Of a DNA stretch of 64,000 bases, positions 7,062 to 15,174 are shown piece by piece. The translations under genes and the position numbers were made by a program. Positions within the stretch are counted from its first letter, which is position 1. Every line of letters begins with the position of its first letter. The stretch spans positions 1-64,000 of the forward strand of contig NZ_JABEDH010000003.1 in NCBI RefSeq assembly GCF_029285175.1, read 5' to 3'. The stretch is from Sulfitobacter sp. M05 (GTDB taxonomy: Bacteria > Pseudomonadota > Alphaproteobacteria > Rhodobacterales > Rhodobacteraceae). The notes beneath the pieces were generated by a model. The model did no database searches and was not told the origin of the DNA. It was given only the letters and a program-made list of their open reading frames with translations.

Positions 7062-7610
7062 TTACTTGCTGTCATGAAGCATCAACGTCGCAAGGTCGGA
7101 AATTTCGCTTTGGGACAGTAGATTGTTGGCAGGAAACGGAAGCATAAGTCGCCCTATCGCTGCCCAGTACAACAGTTTCGCTCGGGCCATTGCCGCGGAC
7201 TTTGGCACCCCACCATTGACGAGAATTGCTTCTGCCACACCGATCCGCTCTTGGTCAACACGATCAACGGCCTTGGCGACAGATGCTTTGACTGTCGACC
7301 ACGATCTAACAGCGCGTTCCAATTCCTCACCTGAACGAAGTGTTTTTTGTAGCAATTCATCTAGCGCTTGCTGCGGATCATCAACGTCCTGTGCCCTTTG
7401 GATAAGGTGACGGCTGGAACGCTCGGACCAGTGAGCAATGACAGCAGCATGAAAGTCATCAAGGCTTTCAAAGTGGTGGTAAAAACTCCCCCTGGTTACA
7501 TTTAATTTCTTGGCCAGCGGTTGCGCCTTTAGAGCGTTGTAGCCGCAGTCCTTCAACTCTACCAAAGCGAGGTCTAGCCAATCTTCAGGTGTCAATGCAG
7601 TTGCTTCCAT
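7062..7610 (-). CDS. TetR/AcrR-family transcriptional regulator
   Basis: A 182-residue protein with a typical TetR N-terminal helix-turn-helix: LKDCGYNALKAQPLAKKLNV then TRGSFYHHFESLDDFHAAVI. The C-terminal half is the variable ligand-binding helical domain. It is divergently transcribed from the VOC-family gene at 7677. The 66-bp spacer contains two palindromes sharing the half-site CATACAC, almost certainly its operators, so it probably represses itself and the VOC gene. The inducer is unknown. Confidence 0.85.
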   Translation of the reverse strand: MEATALTPEDWLDLALVELKDCGYNALKAQPLAKKLNVTRGSFYHHFESLDDFHAAVIAHWSERSSRHLIQRAQDVDDPQQALDELLQKTLRSGEELERAVRSWSTVKASVAKAVDRVDQERIGVAEAILVNGGVPKSAAMARAKLLYWAAIGRLMLPFPANNLLSQSEISDLATLMLHDSK

Positions 7611-7616
7611 AACCTA

Positions 7617-7636
7617 GACATACACTTACGTATGTC
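7617..7636. promoter_or_regulatory. TetR operator 1
   Basis: A perfect 7-bp inverted repeat, GACATAC-ACTTAC-GTATGTC, lying 6 bases upstream of the tetR start codon. Confidence 0.7.
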
Positions 7637-7644
7637 GTAATCAA

Positions 7645-7660
7645 CATGCACATGTGTATG
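7645..7660. promoter_or_regulatory. TetR operator 2
   Basis: CATGCACATGTGTATG is a 16-bp palindrome with one mismatched pair. It shares the CATRCAC half-site with operator 1 and lies just before the VOC gene's ribosome site. Confidence 0.6.
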
Positions 7661-7676
7661 CTGAGAGGGAAAAATA

Positions 7677-8048
7677 ATGAATCGAGCCTTTACGAACATC
7701 CTGAGCAATAACGTTGAAGGGACGGCTAGCTTCTATGAAGATCTATTGGGGATGAAACGCGCTGGAGATTTCGGCTGGTTCATCGTCTTGTCGCATGACG
7801 AAATGCCGACGTTCGAGATGGGCGTTCTAGATAGAGATCATGAGACTGTTCCCGATGGGTTTTCGTCCGGCTCTACTGGCAATATCCTTACGTTCGTGGT
7901 GAACGATCTAGAAGAGGTGCATGCCCGGGCTGTTTCTATGCAAACCGACATCATCCAAGAGCCGACTGACTTGCCATATGGCCAACGACGTTTAATGCTG
8001 CGTGATCCGTCAGGCTCAGTGGTCGATATCAGTTCGCCAATTCGTTAA
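7677..8048 (+). CDS. VOC-family (glyoxalase/bleomycin-resistance fold) protein
   Basis: A 123-residue single-domain protein with the paired beta-alpha-beta-beta-beta layout of the VOC fold: TNILSNNVEGTASFYEDLLG at the start and PYGQRRLMLRDPSGSVVDIS at the end. The terminal DPSGSVVDI is the usual family ending. The metal-ligand pattern is incomplete by eye, so substrate and reaction (isomerase, dioxygenase or drug binding) cannot be assigned. A ribosome site (GAGAGGGAAAAATA) precedes the ATG. It is controlled by the divergent TetR protein. Its 3' end abuts the MocR remnant. Confidence 0.75.
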   Translation: MNRAFTNILSNNVEGTASFYEDLLGMKRAGDFGWFIVLSHDEMPTFEMGVLDRDHETVPDGFSSGSTGNILTFVVNDLEEVHARAVSMQTDIIQEPTDLPYGQRRLMLRDPSGSVVDISSPIR

Positions 8049-8248
8049 GCTTGACCGAAGCGGCAATTGGCGCACCCGCAGCGGATGTCTCGAAAATCTG
8101 CATCTGTTATGCTCGGATTCGATACAGCGAAAGGGGTATGTACCAGACAAGCCGTTTGTTCAGAGCGCGACGAAGGTGCCGGATGAACCCACTTTAGCCG
8201 ATGCCACATTGTGGACGAACAGCAGCTTACCGCGTTGGCAACAAATCC

Positions 8249-8647
8249 GATCACCATCGGGAATCCATTAGGCTTTTGCCGCAGCACACCTGCGACAGTT
8301 TCCAAGCCAAGTTGCAGCCTCTCTTCGTTTGCCTCGTGACTGACGCAGAGGCGAATGGCTTCCGGCCCATTAAACGCGAAGCTGCGACCTTCACTGACCT
8401 GAACGTTCAGACTAGCACACTCCGCGCGAAATATGTCGGCACGCCAACCTTCCGGCAACGGTAGCCAGAGGTGGAAACCATCCGAAAGATTAAGGATCGC
8501 GTCAGCCCCCAGAACGCGTTGGGAGCGTTGCTGTCGAAGTTTGGCGACGCGCTGTTGCCGGTCAGCCAATTTGGCTGCCGTGCCATCCTCGATCAACCGG
8601 CTCGCAACCTCCAGCGTCAGCGGCGGTGTCATCCAAACGCTGAGATC
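8249..8647 (-). pseudogene. truncated MocR-type (GntR/aminotransferase) regulator, C-terminus only
   Basis: The reverse strand encodes about 133 residues that match the last part of MocR regulators: WMTPPLTLEVASRLIEDGTA, then LNLSDGFHLWLPLPEGW and GPEAIRLCVSHEANEERL. The GntR DNA-binding domain and the PLP-lysine region are absent, because upstream sequence switches at about 8650 to the start of the small nnr-cluster gene. After residue MVI the frame stays open for about 65 further unrelated codons, to 8045, with no natural stop. It is a gene relic, perhaps left by the rearrangement that created the island edge. Confidence 0.65.
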
Positions 8648-8672
8648 GACCGACTGACACAGGAGACCTGAC

Positions 8673-8855
8673 ATGCGTTTCTTTCTTCCTCTGACCTCGG
8701 CTTTCGTTCTTTTGGGATCGCGGTTGTTCGCGGATGGTTTCGACCGGCCTATTCCTTAGGCGCAATCCGCAACTGCCGAGTTCTGGTATGCAATGGCCTG
8801 TATCACTCTGGTCCTGCGTATGGCAGCGGTGCATTGGCTGGTGTCGCGCAGATGA
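8673..8855 (+). pseudogene. small membrane protein of the NnrS cluster, interrupted by TAG
   Basis: Starting at ATG 8673, the reading frame gives a signal/TM-like start (MRFFLPLTSAFVLLGSRLFA) and then meets TAG at 8757. It then continues in the same frame for 31 codons with a second TM-like stretch (FWYAMACITLVLRMAAVHWL) and stops at TGA 8853-8855, overlapping the next gene by ATGA. The TAG sits where a GAG (Glu) codon would read through, so a single G-to-T change is the simplest explanation. With 60 residues and two helices it resembles the small membrane genes found next to nnrS. Sequencing error is the alternative. Confidence 0.6.
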
Positions 8856-9085
8856 GCAAGGCGGGATGGTCCACGCGCAGGATCGCTCCTGTGCTTTATC
8901 CGTTCGGGGCGGATGCAGTCGCGGTCAATGTCTTCTTTGCATCTTTGATCTTTAGTTGGGTCGGAGGCTCGGTCCTTTCGACGTGCGCTTCCATCCTGAT
9001 CGGTGCTATTCTGGGGCTTCCGGCGATATGGTATTTTGCCAAACGTATTCGCCGCCTGATGGGTCAGGCAAACAGGGGGACGTGA
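8852..9085 (+). CDS. small two-helix membrane protein, NnrS cluster
   Basis: A 77-residue protein from ATG 8852 (MSKAGWSTRRIAPVLYPFGA), chosen because ATGA overlaps the stop of the preceding broken gene. TM helices lie at about residues 22-42 (DAVAVNVFFASLIFSWVGGS) and 48-66 (ASILIGAILGLPAIWYFAKR). It has a positively charged cytoplasmic end, RIRRLMG. It is one base from the DUF6522 gene. No catalytic motif is visible. It is probably an accessory membrane subunit of the nitric-oxide-related nnrS operon. Confidence 0.6.
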   Translation: MSKAGWSTRRIAPVLYPFGADAVAVNVFFASLIFSWVGGSVLSTCASILIGAILGLPAIWYFAKRIRRLMGQANRGT

Positions 9086-9086
9086 C

Positions 9087-9341
9087 ATGAAAATCGACAT
9101 GACCGGCAGCCAGCCCACGATAGATGCAGGCGACCTTGGCGCACTACTGGATATGGCACCGAAAAAGGTGCAAGCCTTGATGCGGGCAGGGGAGATTACA
9201 TCCCGTTTTGAAACCGGCGAGGGAGAAGACGCCGGTAAGTTCAGGCTGACCTTCTTGCACGCTGGTACGCGGATACGTTTGACCTGTTCGGAAGACGGAA
9301 CTGTTCTAAGCAATACCCGCGTCGTGACGGAGCCGCGATGA
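9087..9341 (+). CDS. DUF6522 family protein
   Basis: An 84-residue soluble protein: an N-terminal LGALLDMAPKKVQALMRAGE segment, a GEGEDAGKFRLTFLHAGTRI beta region and a TCSEDG turn. This matches DUF6522 proteins, which in my knowledge commonly sit before nnrS in Rhodobacteraceae. Its stop overlaps the nnrS start by ATGA, so translation is coupled. Function unknown; a role in nitric oxide or metal homeostasis is inferred from context. Confidence 0.65.
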   Translation: MKIDMTGSQPTIDAGDLGALLDMAPKKVQALMRAGEITSRFETGEGEDAGKFRLTFLHAGTRIRLTCSEDGTVLSNTRVVTEPR

Positions 9342-10549
9342 TGGCACAGAAATCAGCAGAGCAGATGCGCAATTGGCAAGGTCCGGCGTTGTTCAGTTTC
9401 GGGTTTCGTCCCTTTTTCCTTTTTGGCGCGATTTGGGTCGTGGTGGCGATGTGCCTGTGGCTGGCCATGCTGATGGGCGTGCTTGATTTGCCAATGCGAT
9501 ATGACAGTGGCTCGTGGCATGCGCATGAATTCCTTTTTGGTTATATGGGAGCTGTGCTTGCCGGTTTCCTGCTGACGGCTGTGCCCAACTGGACGGGTCG
9601 TTTGCCGATTGTTGGCTGGCGGCTGGCGGGGCTATTCGCACTTTGGGGCGCGGGGCGGATTTGTATCGCGTTTTCGCAGATGCTGCCGCCGCTTGTGGCC
9701 CCGGTTGTCGACCTGGCGTTTCCAATTGTGTTCGGCCTCATGATCCTGCGCGAAATCATTGCCGGGAAAAACTGGCGCAACCTTCTTGTGCTTGCGTTAC
9801 TGACAGTCTTTACGATGGCCAACGGGCTGTTTCACGCCGAAGCGCTTGCTGGCGATTACGCGGCGCAGGGTTATGGGCAGCGGCTTGGGCTGGCGACGGC
9901 TGTGATGATGATCGCTGTTATTGGCGGGCGGATCATTCCGTCTTTCACTGGCAACTGGCTGGCTCGGGTCCAACATCCGGTGCGCCCCTCCCCACCGATG
10001 CAGGGTTTTGACAAGGCGGTTTTACTGAGCAGCCTTCCAATCCTCGCACTCTGGACGCTTTCGCCCATGTCATTTGCAACCGGGTATTGCCTGTTGGCCT
10101 TTGGCTTTTTGCATCTGGTCCGCCTCGTTCGCTGGCAGGGGCACCATACGCTGGCCGAGCCTTTGGTGGTGGTCCTTCATGCGGCCTATGCCTTCGTTCC
10201 TTTGGGGGCGTTTGCGCTGGGCGTTGATTTGATCACGGGCAATGCTGGCACTGCCGGGGCGCAACATCTCTGGATGGCCGGGGCAATAGGCAGCATGACC
10301 CTTGCGGTGATGACCCGTGCCACGTTGGGTCATACAGGACGGGACCTAACGGCGGATAAGGCGACCGTGGCGATTTACCTCTGTGTTTTTGCCGCTGCCG
10401 TAACGCGGTTCCTGACACCGCAGGTCGCTGACCTGACCGTCCTTTCCGGGGTGTTCTGGCTAATGGCCTTCGCCGGTTTCGCCTTCTTCTATGGCCCGTT
10501 GCTGCTGCGGGCGAAACCCAAAAAAGGCGCGAGAGCAGGGCAGGGATAA
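9338..10549 (+). CDS. nnrS: NnrS family haem-copper membrane protein
   Basis: A 403-residue integral membrane protein of about 12 helices. Recognisable parts are the start ALFSFGFRPFFLFGAIWVVV, the conserved SWHAHEFLFGYMGAVLAGFL with HxHE-type metal ligands, FTGNWLARVQ in the middle, and MTRATLGHTGRDL near the end. NnrS family members protect cells against nitric oxide stress and are usually controlled by NO-responsive regulators. It is the last gene of a four-gene overlapping cluster. No denitrification enzyme genes appear in this window. Confidence 0.85.
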   Translation: MMAQKSAEQMRNWQGPALFSFGFRPFFLFGAIWVVVAMCLWLAMLMGVLDLPMRYDSGSWHAHEFLFGYMGAVLAGFLLTAVPNWTGRLPIVGWRLAGLFALWGAGRICIAFSQMLPPLVAPVVDLAFPIVFGLMILREIIAGKNWRNLLVLALLTVFTMANGLFHAEALAGDYAAQGYGQRLGLATAVMMIAVIGGRIIPSFTGNWLARVQHPVRPSPPMQGFDKAVLLSSLPILALWTLSPMSFATGYCLLAFGFLHLVRLVRWQGHHTLAEPLVVVLHAAYAFVPLGAFALGVDLITGNAGTAGAQHLWMAGAIGSMTLAVMTRATLGHTGRDLTADKATVAIYLCVFAAAVTRFLTPQVADLTVLSGVFWLMAFAGFAFFYGPLLLRAKPKKGARAGQG

Positions 10550-10588
10550 GTAGTTCACGGTTTTTGCGAAGTGCGATAGGTTCGCTGA

Positions 10589-11347
10589 ATGAACACCTTT
10601 GACCCTACCCGTTTCGCTGTCATTTCGGACATTCACAGCAACGCTGATGCTTTGGTGGCGGTCCTTCGCGACATCTCGGATCAGGGGATCGACAGCATTG
10701 TTAATCTTGGTGATCACCTTAGCGGACCAATGGCCGCGCGCGAAACGGCCGAACTGCTATTGGCGCAGGGGATGCCGTCGATCCGCGGCAATCATGATCG
10801 GTGGCTTGTCGAGAAAAGACCGGAGGATATGGGGTCGATTGATCGGGTTGCCTTTGATCAGCTGGAGGCGCGGCACCTGAAATGGCTTCGGGAACTGCCG
10901 CCGGTACTTTGGGTGTCGGAGGATATTTTCGCCTGCCACGGCACACCAGACAGTGACACGACCTATTGGATGGAGGCGGTATCATCAAAGGGTGGCGTTG
11001 TCCTGAGATCACGGGAGGAGATCAATTCCGAGGCCAGCGAGATCACAGCAAGTCTCTTGCTATGCGGCCACACCCATCTTCCCCGCCGCATTGACCTGCC
11101 CGATGGACGGGTCCTGTTGAATCCGGGAAGTGTTGGGTGTCCGGGTTATGGTGACGACAGGCCCGTGCCTCATTTGGTTCAGACCGGCACAGGCGCTGCC
11201 TGTTATGCGGTTGTTGAAAGAAAGGCTGGCGGATGGGTGACGGCATTTCGGCATATACCTTACGATCCGCGCAGAATGGTCGAACTGGCCAAGGCCGCGG
11301 ATCATGCGAATTGGGAAACTAGGCTGGCGACAGGCTGGGTCAACTGA
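10589..11347 (+). CDS. calcineurin-like metallophosphoesterase
   Basis: A 252-residue soluble enzyme with the full binuclear-metal motif set: SDIHSN (DxH), NLGDH (GDxx), IRGNHDRW (GNHD) and CGHTHLPR (GHTH) near residue 165. This is the YfcE-like single-domain family that hydrolyses phosphodiesters or phosphomonoesters. It stands alone, 39 bases after nnrS, with its own weak promoter space. The substrate cannot be read from sequence. Confidence 0.85.
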   Translation: MNTFDPTRFAVISDIHSNADALVAVLRDISDQGIDSIVNLGDHLSGPMAARETAELLLAQGMPSIRGNHDRWLVEKRPEDMGSIDRVAFDQLEARHLKWLRELPPVLWVSEDIFACHGTPDSDTTYWMEAVSSKGGVVLRSREEINSEASEITASLLLCGHTHLPRRIDLPDGRVLLNPGSVGCPGYGDDRPVPHLVQTGTGAACYAVVERKAGGWVTAFRHIPYDPRRMVELAKAADHANWETRLATGWVN

Positions 11348-11613
11348 GACAAGCGGTCGGGTACAGGGCGCATTTGAGGCCGGGAACCGGTACGCCGCGC
11401 CGAATCGGTAGGACACAATTTCAACACAAATGCCCAATTCACGGTCCAAATTTATCCACCGCCGTTTCAGAATCCCGTCATATCCCGCTGTATTTTGCGC
11501 ATTGGCGCGCCTGCTGGCACAATAAAGGCGAAATTAAGGCACAATTGCAGCAAGGAATTGAAACCTGCGTCTGTCCGATCAATGCTGAACACCTCAAAAC
11601 GAGGTCTGAACAA
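11348..11613. other. intergenic region before the 11614 gene
   Basis: 266 bases without a convincing gene. It is AT-richer from about 11410 (CACAATTTCAACACAAATGC, AATTTATCC), which suits a promoter for the downstream small gene. I see no strong hairpin or repeat. Confidence 0.4.
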
Positions 11614-11892
11614 ATGCACATGACACATCAGCCGGTTACCCTGTCGCAAAATCTTTGCGTGAACGCGTATAAGAAAGCCCAGTCAAATGGCGCGTACCAA
11701 TCGCGGACCGGCGCTGTTGTTCAGCCTGTGAAAGCACAAGCAAACCGGGCTCCAGTCACCGCTGGCTCGCGCAAGACAACAAAAGAACTGAAAGTTTCGG
11801 TTCTGAGTTCGCTGCAAAGTCAGTCCAATGCCGGCACAGTGAAGATCCGCGATGTTGCAGTTGCCCTGGACCGTATTCTGAAGAAATCCTGA
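11614..11892 (+). CDS. small hypothetical basic protein
   Basis: The plausible gene starts at ATG 11614 (MHMTHQPVTLSQNLCVNAYK) and gives 92 residues. A basic, Ser/Gln/Ala-rich middle is followed by an ordered C-terminus, KELKVSVLSSLQSQSNAGTV then KIRDVAVALDRILKKS. The frame is open upstream to 11374, but that part has low-complexity, unlikely protein sequence and no ribosome site, so I left it out. I recognise no family. Confidence 0.5.
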   Translation: MHMTHQPVTLSQNLCVNAYKKAQSNGAYQSRTGAVVQPVKAQANRAPVTAGSRKTTKELKVSVLSSLQSQSNAGTVKIRDVAVALDRILKKS

Positions 11893-11929
11893 CGGCAGCA
11901 GGGCAGCGCGCCGCAGAATAATTGGCTCT

Positions 11930-12967
11930 TCACGCTTTGCTCGTTTGGTCTGGTTGTTCCGCCAGCACCTGTTTCGAGGCTGATTGCAGCCAGTGCCGTG
12001 GATTAACCCCCATCACCCTTAAAAACTCGCGGTTAAAGTTTGACTTTGTATTGAAACCGCTGGCCAGCATTGCCTCTGTCACGGATTTACCGTCTTTCAG
12101 GGCGTTGCAGGCAAACAAGATGCGTTGCCGGTTGATGTAGCGCGATACATTCTCGCCTTTGCCTTTGTTGATGGCGCTGGACAGCTGTTTCTCTGGCACC
12201 TGCATTTTACGCGCCAGCCGGACCAGCGTAAGATCAGGATCGAGGTATGGCTTGTTTGTCTGCATGTATGTTTCAAGCTTTGTGATGATGGCCGTATCGC
12301 GTTCCTTGTCTTGTGGGGAGTAGGTAAGCGGGGTGTCGTTGTCCGCGCTTTGGGTCTCAATCGCGTGTGACAGACCGAGCGCGCCCAGAACGAACAATGT
12401 GATCGAGGAAAACAGACTGGGCAGCCAGAGCAGTATTGTCGTATCCCCCGCTGCCCGGCGCAGTTCAATGAACACGTCGACGCTTGCGGACAGGAGCAGG
12501 GCTGCAGCCAGCACGCGCCACACCAGAAGCGTAATGCGCCCGTTTTCCAGACGGCTGTGGGGCATACTGTCTTCACCGCGCAGCAGGGTGACCGCGATGG
12601 CGGTGCCATAGCCGGCAAAAAGCAGCGGGATCAGCAGGTCCAGCAATTGCGGGCTGTACACAAAACAAATCAGCGCAAAGGCTGGCCCTGCCATGTGCAG
12701 GTAAAGGTCCTGCCGGCGCAGACGGCCTAGCGACGACTGACGGAATGCCAGCCACGCCACCGCAGGGATCAGGGTTGGCAAAAGCGGCTGGAACCGTTTC
12801 AGACCGGAGATGTCATAATATTGAACCAGCGCGATCATGGCGCTCTGTGCCGCGCAGCATCCGATAAGGACCAAAAGCGTGGGGTGTGTGCTGCGGGTCG
12901 TAACGCGATGCACAAGTAACCCTGTCAGCAAGAGGGCAATGATCACGGGAATTGGCAAAACTGGCAT
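11930..12967 (-). CDS. AraC-family regulator with N-terminal membrane domain
   Basis: A 345-residue protein. The first ~215 residues are six or seven hydrophobic helices (for example VIIALLLTGLLVHRV and ILLWLPSLFSSITLFVLGAL). After a linker, the C-terminus is an AraC DNA-binding domain with two helix-turn-helices: DLTLVRLARKMQVPEKQLSS, and SVTEAMLASGFNTKSNFNRE followed by FLRVMGVNPRHW. Membrane-bound AraC regulators of this layout sense envelope signals. It is divergent from the exported hydrolase at 13100, its likely target, with a spacer of about 130 bases. Confidence 0.85.
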   Translation of the reverse strand: MPVLPIPVIIALLLTGLLVHRVTTRSTHPTLLVLIGCCAAQSAMIALVQYYDISGLKRFQPLLPTLIPAVAWLAFRQSSLGRLRRQDLYLHMAGPAFALICFVYSPQLLDLLIPLLFAGYGTAIAVTLLRGEDSMPHSRLENGRITLLVWRVLAAALLLSASVDVFIELRRAAGDTTILLWLPSLFSSITLFVLGALGLSHAIETQSADNDTPLTYSPQDKERDTAIITKLETYMQTNKPYLDPDLTLVRLARKMQVPEKQLSSAINKGKGENVSRYINRQRILFACNALKDGKSVTEAMLASGFNTKSNFNREFLRVMGVNPRHWLQSASKQVLAEQPDQTSKA

Positions 12968-13099
12968 CGGGCGCGGGTCCGTTTTTCACTTGATAGGACC
13001 TAAATCCTGATTTGTACGACCTTAAACCGGATTGAGGTCGCAAAAAACCGCAGGGGTCTTTGAATGAACCGATGAAATTCCCAATCGGATAGGCCCGTT

Positions 13100-14128
13100 A
13101 TGAAACTTGCACTTGTTGCTCTTGCCCTTGCCCTCACTGTATTGACCGCCAGCGAAACCGCCGCTGGCGAGGTCGGCCTTGTCGAATTGAGCATAGCCGT
13201 GCCGCATCATGATCGCGACTTGCTGATGGCGGTTCTGTTCCCCAGCGCAGGCCAGAACCAGAGCCTCTTTGCCGAGAACGCGGTATTTCACGGCACTGTG
13301 GTGCATCGGGACGCGCCCCCTTTGCCCGGGAAATATCCGCTTGTCTTATTGTCTCACGGGTGGGGCAGTAATTATGCCCGATTGGCGTGGCTTGCGGCGG
13401 GTTTGGCCGAGAAAGGGGCAATTGTCTTGGCCGTGAACCATCCCGGCAGCACAACCGGAGATCTGGATTTTGACACGGCCTTTCACCATTGGACCCGGGC
13501 CAAGGATCTATCGGTTGGATTGGATCATTTGCTGCAAGACCCAGGTTTTGCGCCACATATCGACAGTTCCCGGATCTATGCCGCTGGCTTTTCCTATGGG
13601 GGGTGGACGGCGCTATCGCTGGCCGGTGTTCAGGGCAATCGCAATGGTTTTTTCGACTATTGCGAGGCCGCGGGTGCGGGATCACGGTTTTGTGCCAAAC
13701 TGACTGCTGTCGGCGTGGACATCACCGCAATCGACCAACAGAAATACGAGGCATCTTACAAGGATACCCGTATCAGCGGTGTTGCGGCGATTGATCCCGG
13801 ACTGACCTGGAATTTGACCCCCAAGGATGTGCGCAATGTGACGGCACCGTTGTTGTTGCTTGGGCTGGGAGCGGGGGGGGACCGCCTGGCGGCGACAGAC
13901 ACCCGCGCCACAGGCAGCGGTTTTGAGGAGGTCGTGCCGCAGGCCACGGTGAAAGTCGTGGCACCTGCGACCCATTTCACCGCCCTTGGACTGTGCAAAC
14001 CTGCCGGGGAGGCGATTTTGATCGAGGAACAGGACGATCCTGTTTGCACCGATCCTGTCGGCACAGATCGCGCGCACGCACTGGGTGTGATTGTCGCGGC
14101 CCTGGGGGATCACTTCGGGTTAGAGTGA
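13100..14128 (+). CDS. exported alpha/beta hydrolase (dienelactone hydrolase-like)
   Basis: A 342-residue protein with a clear signal peptide (MKLALVALALALTVLTASET, cleavage near AAAG-E). The hydrolase core shows PLVLLSHGWGSN (oxyanion HG), FSYGGWTALSLAG (G-x-S-x-G nucleophile Ser at about residue 166), a late Asp, and HFTALG supplying the His. It is likely periplasmic, acting on an ester, lactone or related substrate. It is divergent from the membrane AraC regulator, suggesting substrate-dependent control. It converges with the binding-protein gene at 14152. Confidence 0.75.
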   Translation: MKLALVALALALTVLTASETAAGEVGLVELSIAVPHHDRDLLMAVLFPSAGQNQSLFAENAVFHGTVVHRDAPPLPGKYPLVLLSHGWGSNYARLAWLAAGLAEKGAIVLAVNHPGSTTGDLDFDTAFHHWTRAKDLSVGLDHLLQDPGFAPHIDSSRIYAAGFSYGGWTALSLAGVQGNRNGFFDYCEAAGAGSRFCAKLTAVGVDITAIDQQKYEASYKDTRISGVAAIDPGLTWNLTPKDVRNVTAPLLLLGLGAGGDRLAATDTRATGSGFEEVVPQATVKVVAPATHFTALGLCKPAGEAILIEEQDDPVCTDPVGTDRAHALGVIVAALGDHFGLE

Positions 14129-14151
14129 TCTTTCGGCGCAAGCAATTGGCT

Positions 14152-15174
14152 TTAAGGGGTATAGTTCCGATACTCTTGAACCAGCGCATTCTCCCATTCA
14201 CGCATGAAGGCCTGTTTCTTGATCTTGTCCAGATAGGTAATCAGCGCCGGTTCAAGGTTGATCGTGCGCAGCAGGTCGTCGTTTTGCGATTGCGTCAGAG
14301 GGGGCAGAGGGAATTTGAGTGCATCGCCGGTTTCCTGAAGCATGAGCAGGTGCCGGATAAAACCCTCAGCCGCCTGCGGCGACCGTGCGTCTTTGGACAT
14401 AAGAACGGTCCGCATCATGGTTGTTGGGAACTCCGAGGGCAAAATGACTGTCAGTTCCTCTGATTGTTCCGCCTGCGCCTGCGCGTAGCTGCCCAAGACG
14501 TTATAGGCCATCACCAGCTCACCTTTGCGCAGATCGTCGATCATTTGCCCTGAGCAGCAATACAACCTTGCGCCGGTCCGGCCCATCACTTCCATCAAAC
14601 GCCAGAAGGTTTCCGATGCCCGTGCGTCCTGTGTGGCAAAGAGATAGCCCAAGCCGGATTGCCTTACGTCATAGGTTCCAACCCGTTCTTGGAACCGGTC
14701 AGGATGGGCGCGCATCAATGCAATCAAATCCTGCCGGCTGCGGGGCAATGGCAGGTCGCCAAAGGCCTTGCGATTAATCACAATCGCGGCCGGTTCGGAG
14801 GTGAAGGCAAATAAGCGGTCGTGCCATTGCGCCCATTCTGGATGGTCCAGATCAACAAGCGGCGCGGCAAAACCATCGTTGGTAAGCTTGAACTGCAAAT
14901 CCATGGCGCTGGAGATCACAACGTCAAAATCCGCCGGCGATGCCCGAAACGCATGGTCAAGATCAACCGTGCCGGTCACAAGGTATTCAACAGAAATATG
15001 CGGTGCTGTCTCGATGAAATCCTCGATGATGGGCGCGAAGAACGATGTGTCCGTGCTGGAGAGGATGCGCAGGGAAACCGCCTCGGAGGTGCCAAAGACC
15101 TGCCTGTCCTCCCATTCTTGAGCGGTGAGGGCACTTGGCAAAAGGAGTGATACTAAAAGGACAAGGTAACGCAT
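14152..15174 (-). CDS. periplasmic solute-binding protein linked to TctDE
   Basis: A 340-residue protein with a signal peptide (MRYLVLLVSLLLPSALTAQE) and a class 2 binding-protein fold (VSLRILSSTDTSFFAPIIED, then FDVVISSAMDLQFKLTNDGF). It resembles iron or thiamine-type extracellular binding proteins. Its start overlaps the end of the sensor kinase gene by 22 bases, and no permease or ATPase gene accompanies it. The best inference is that it serves as the ligand-binding partner of the sensor kinase, as described for some TctE-like systems with a periplasmic co-sensor, rather than as a transport protein. Confidence 0.75.
   Translation of the reverse strand: MRYLVLLVSLLLPSALTAQEWEDRQVFGTSEAVSLRILSSTDTSFFAPIIEDFIETAPHISVEYLVTGTVDLDHAFRASPADFDVVISSAMDLQFKLTNDGFAAPLVDLDHPEWAQWHDRLFAFTSEPAAIVINRKAFGDLPLPRSRQDLIALMRAHPDRFQERVGTYDVRQSGLGYLFATQDARASETFWRLMEVMGRTGARLYCCSGQMIDDLRKGELVMAYNVLGSYAQAQAEQSEELTVILPSEFPTTMMRTVLMSKDARSPQAAEGFIRHLLMLQETGDALKFPLPPLTQSQNDDLLRTINLEPALITYLDKIKKQAFMREWENALVQEYRNYTP

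Noticed and set aside
8045..8674. Full 209-codon reverse ORF as an intact gene
   Set aside because: Only its middle matches MocR; both ends are junction sequence, so it is listed as a remnant.
11374..11613. N-terminal extension of the 11614 gene
   Set aside because: Low protein likeness and no ribosome site; probably leader DNA.
13134..13685. 183-codon reverse ORF inside the exported hydrolase gene
   Set aside because: Antisense shadow of a well-supported gene; Arg/Pro-rich with no motif.
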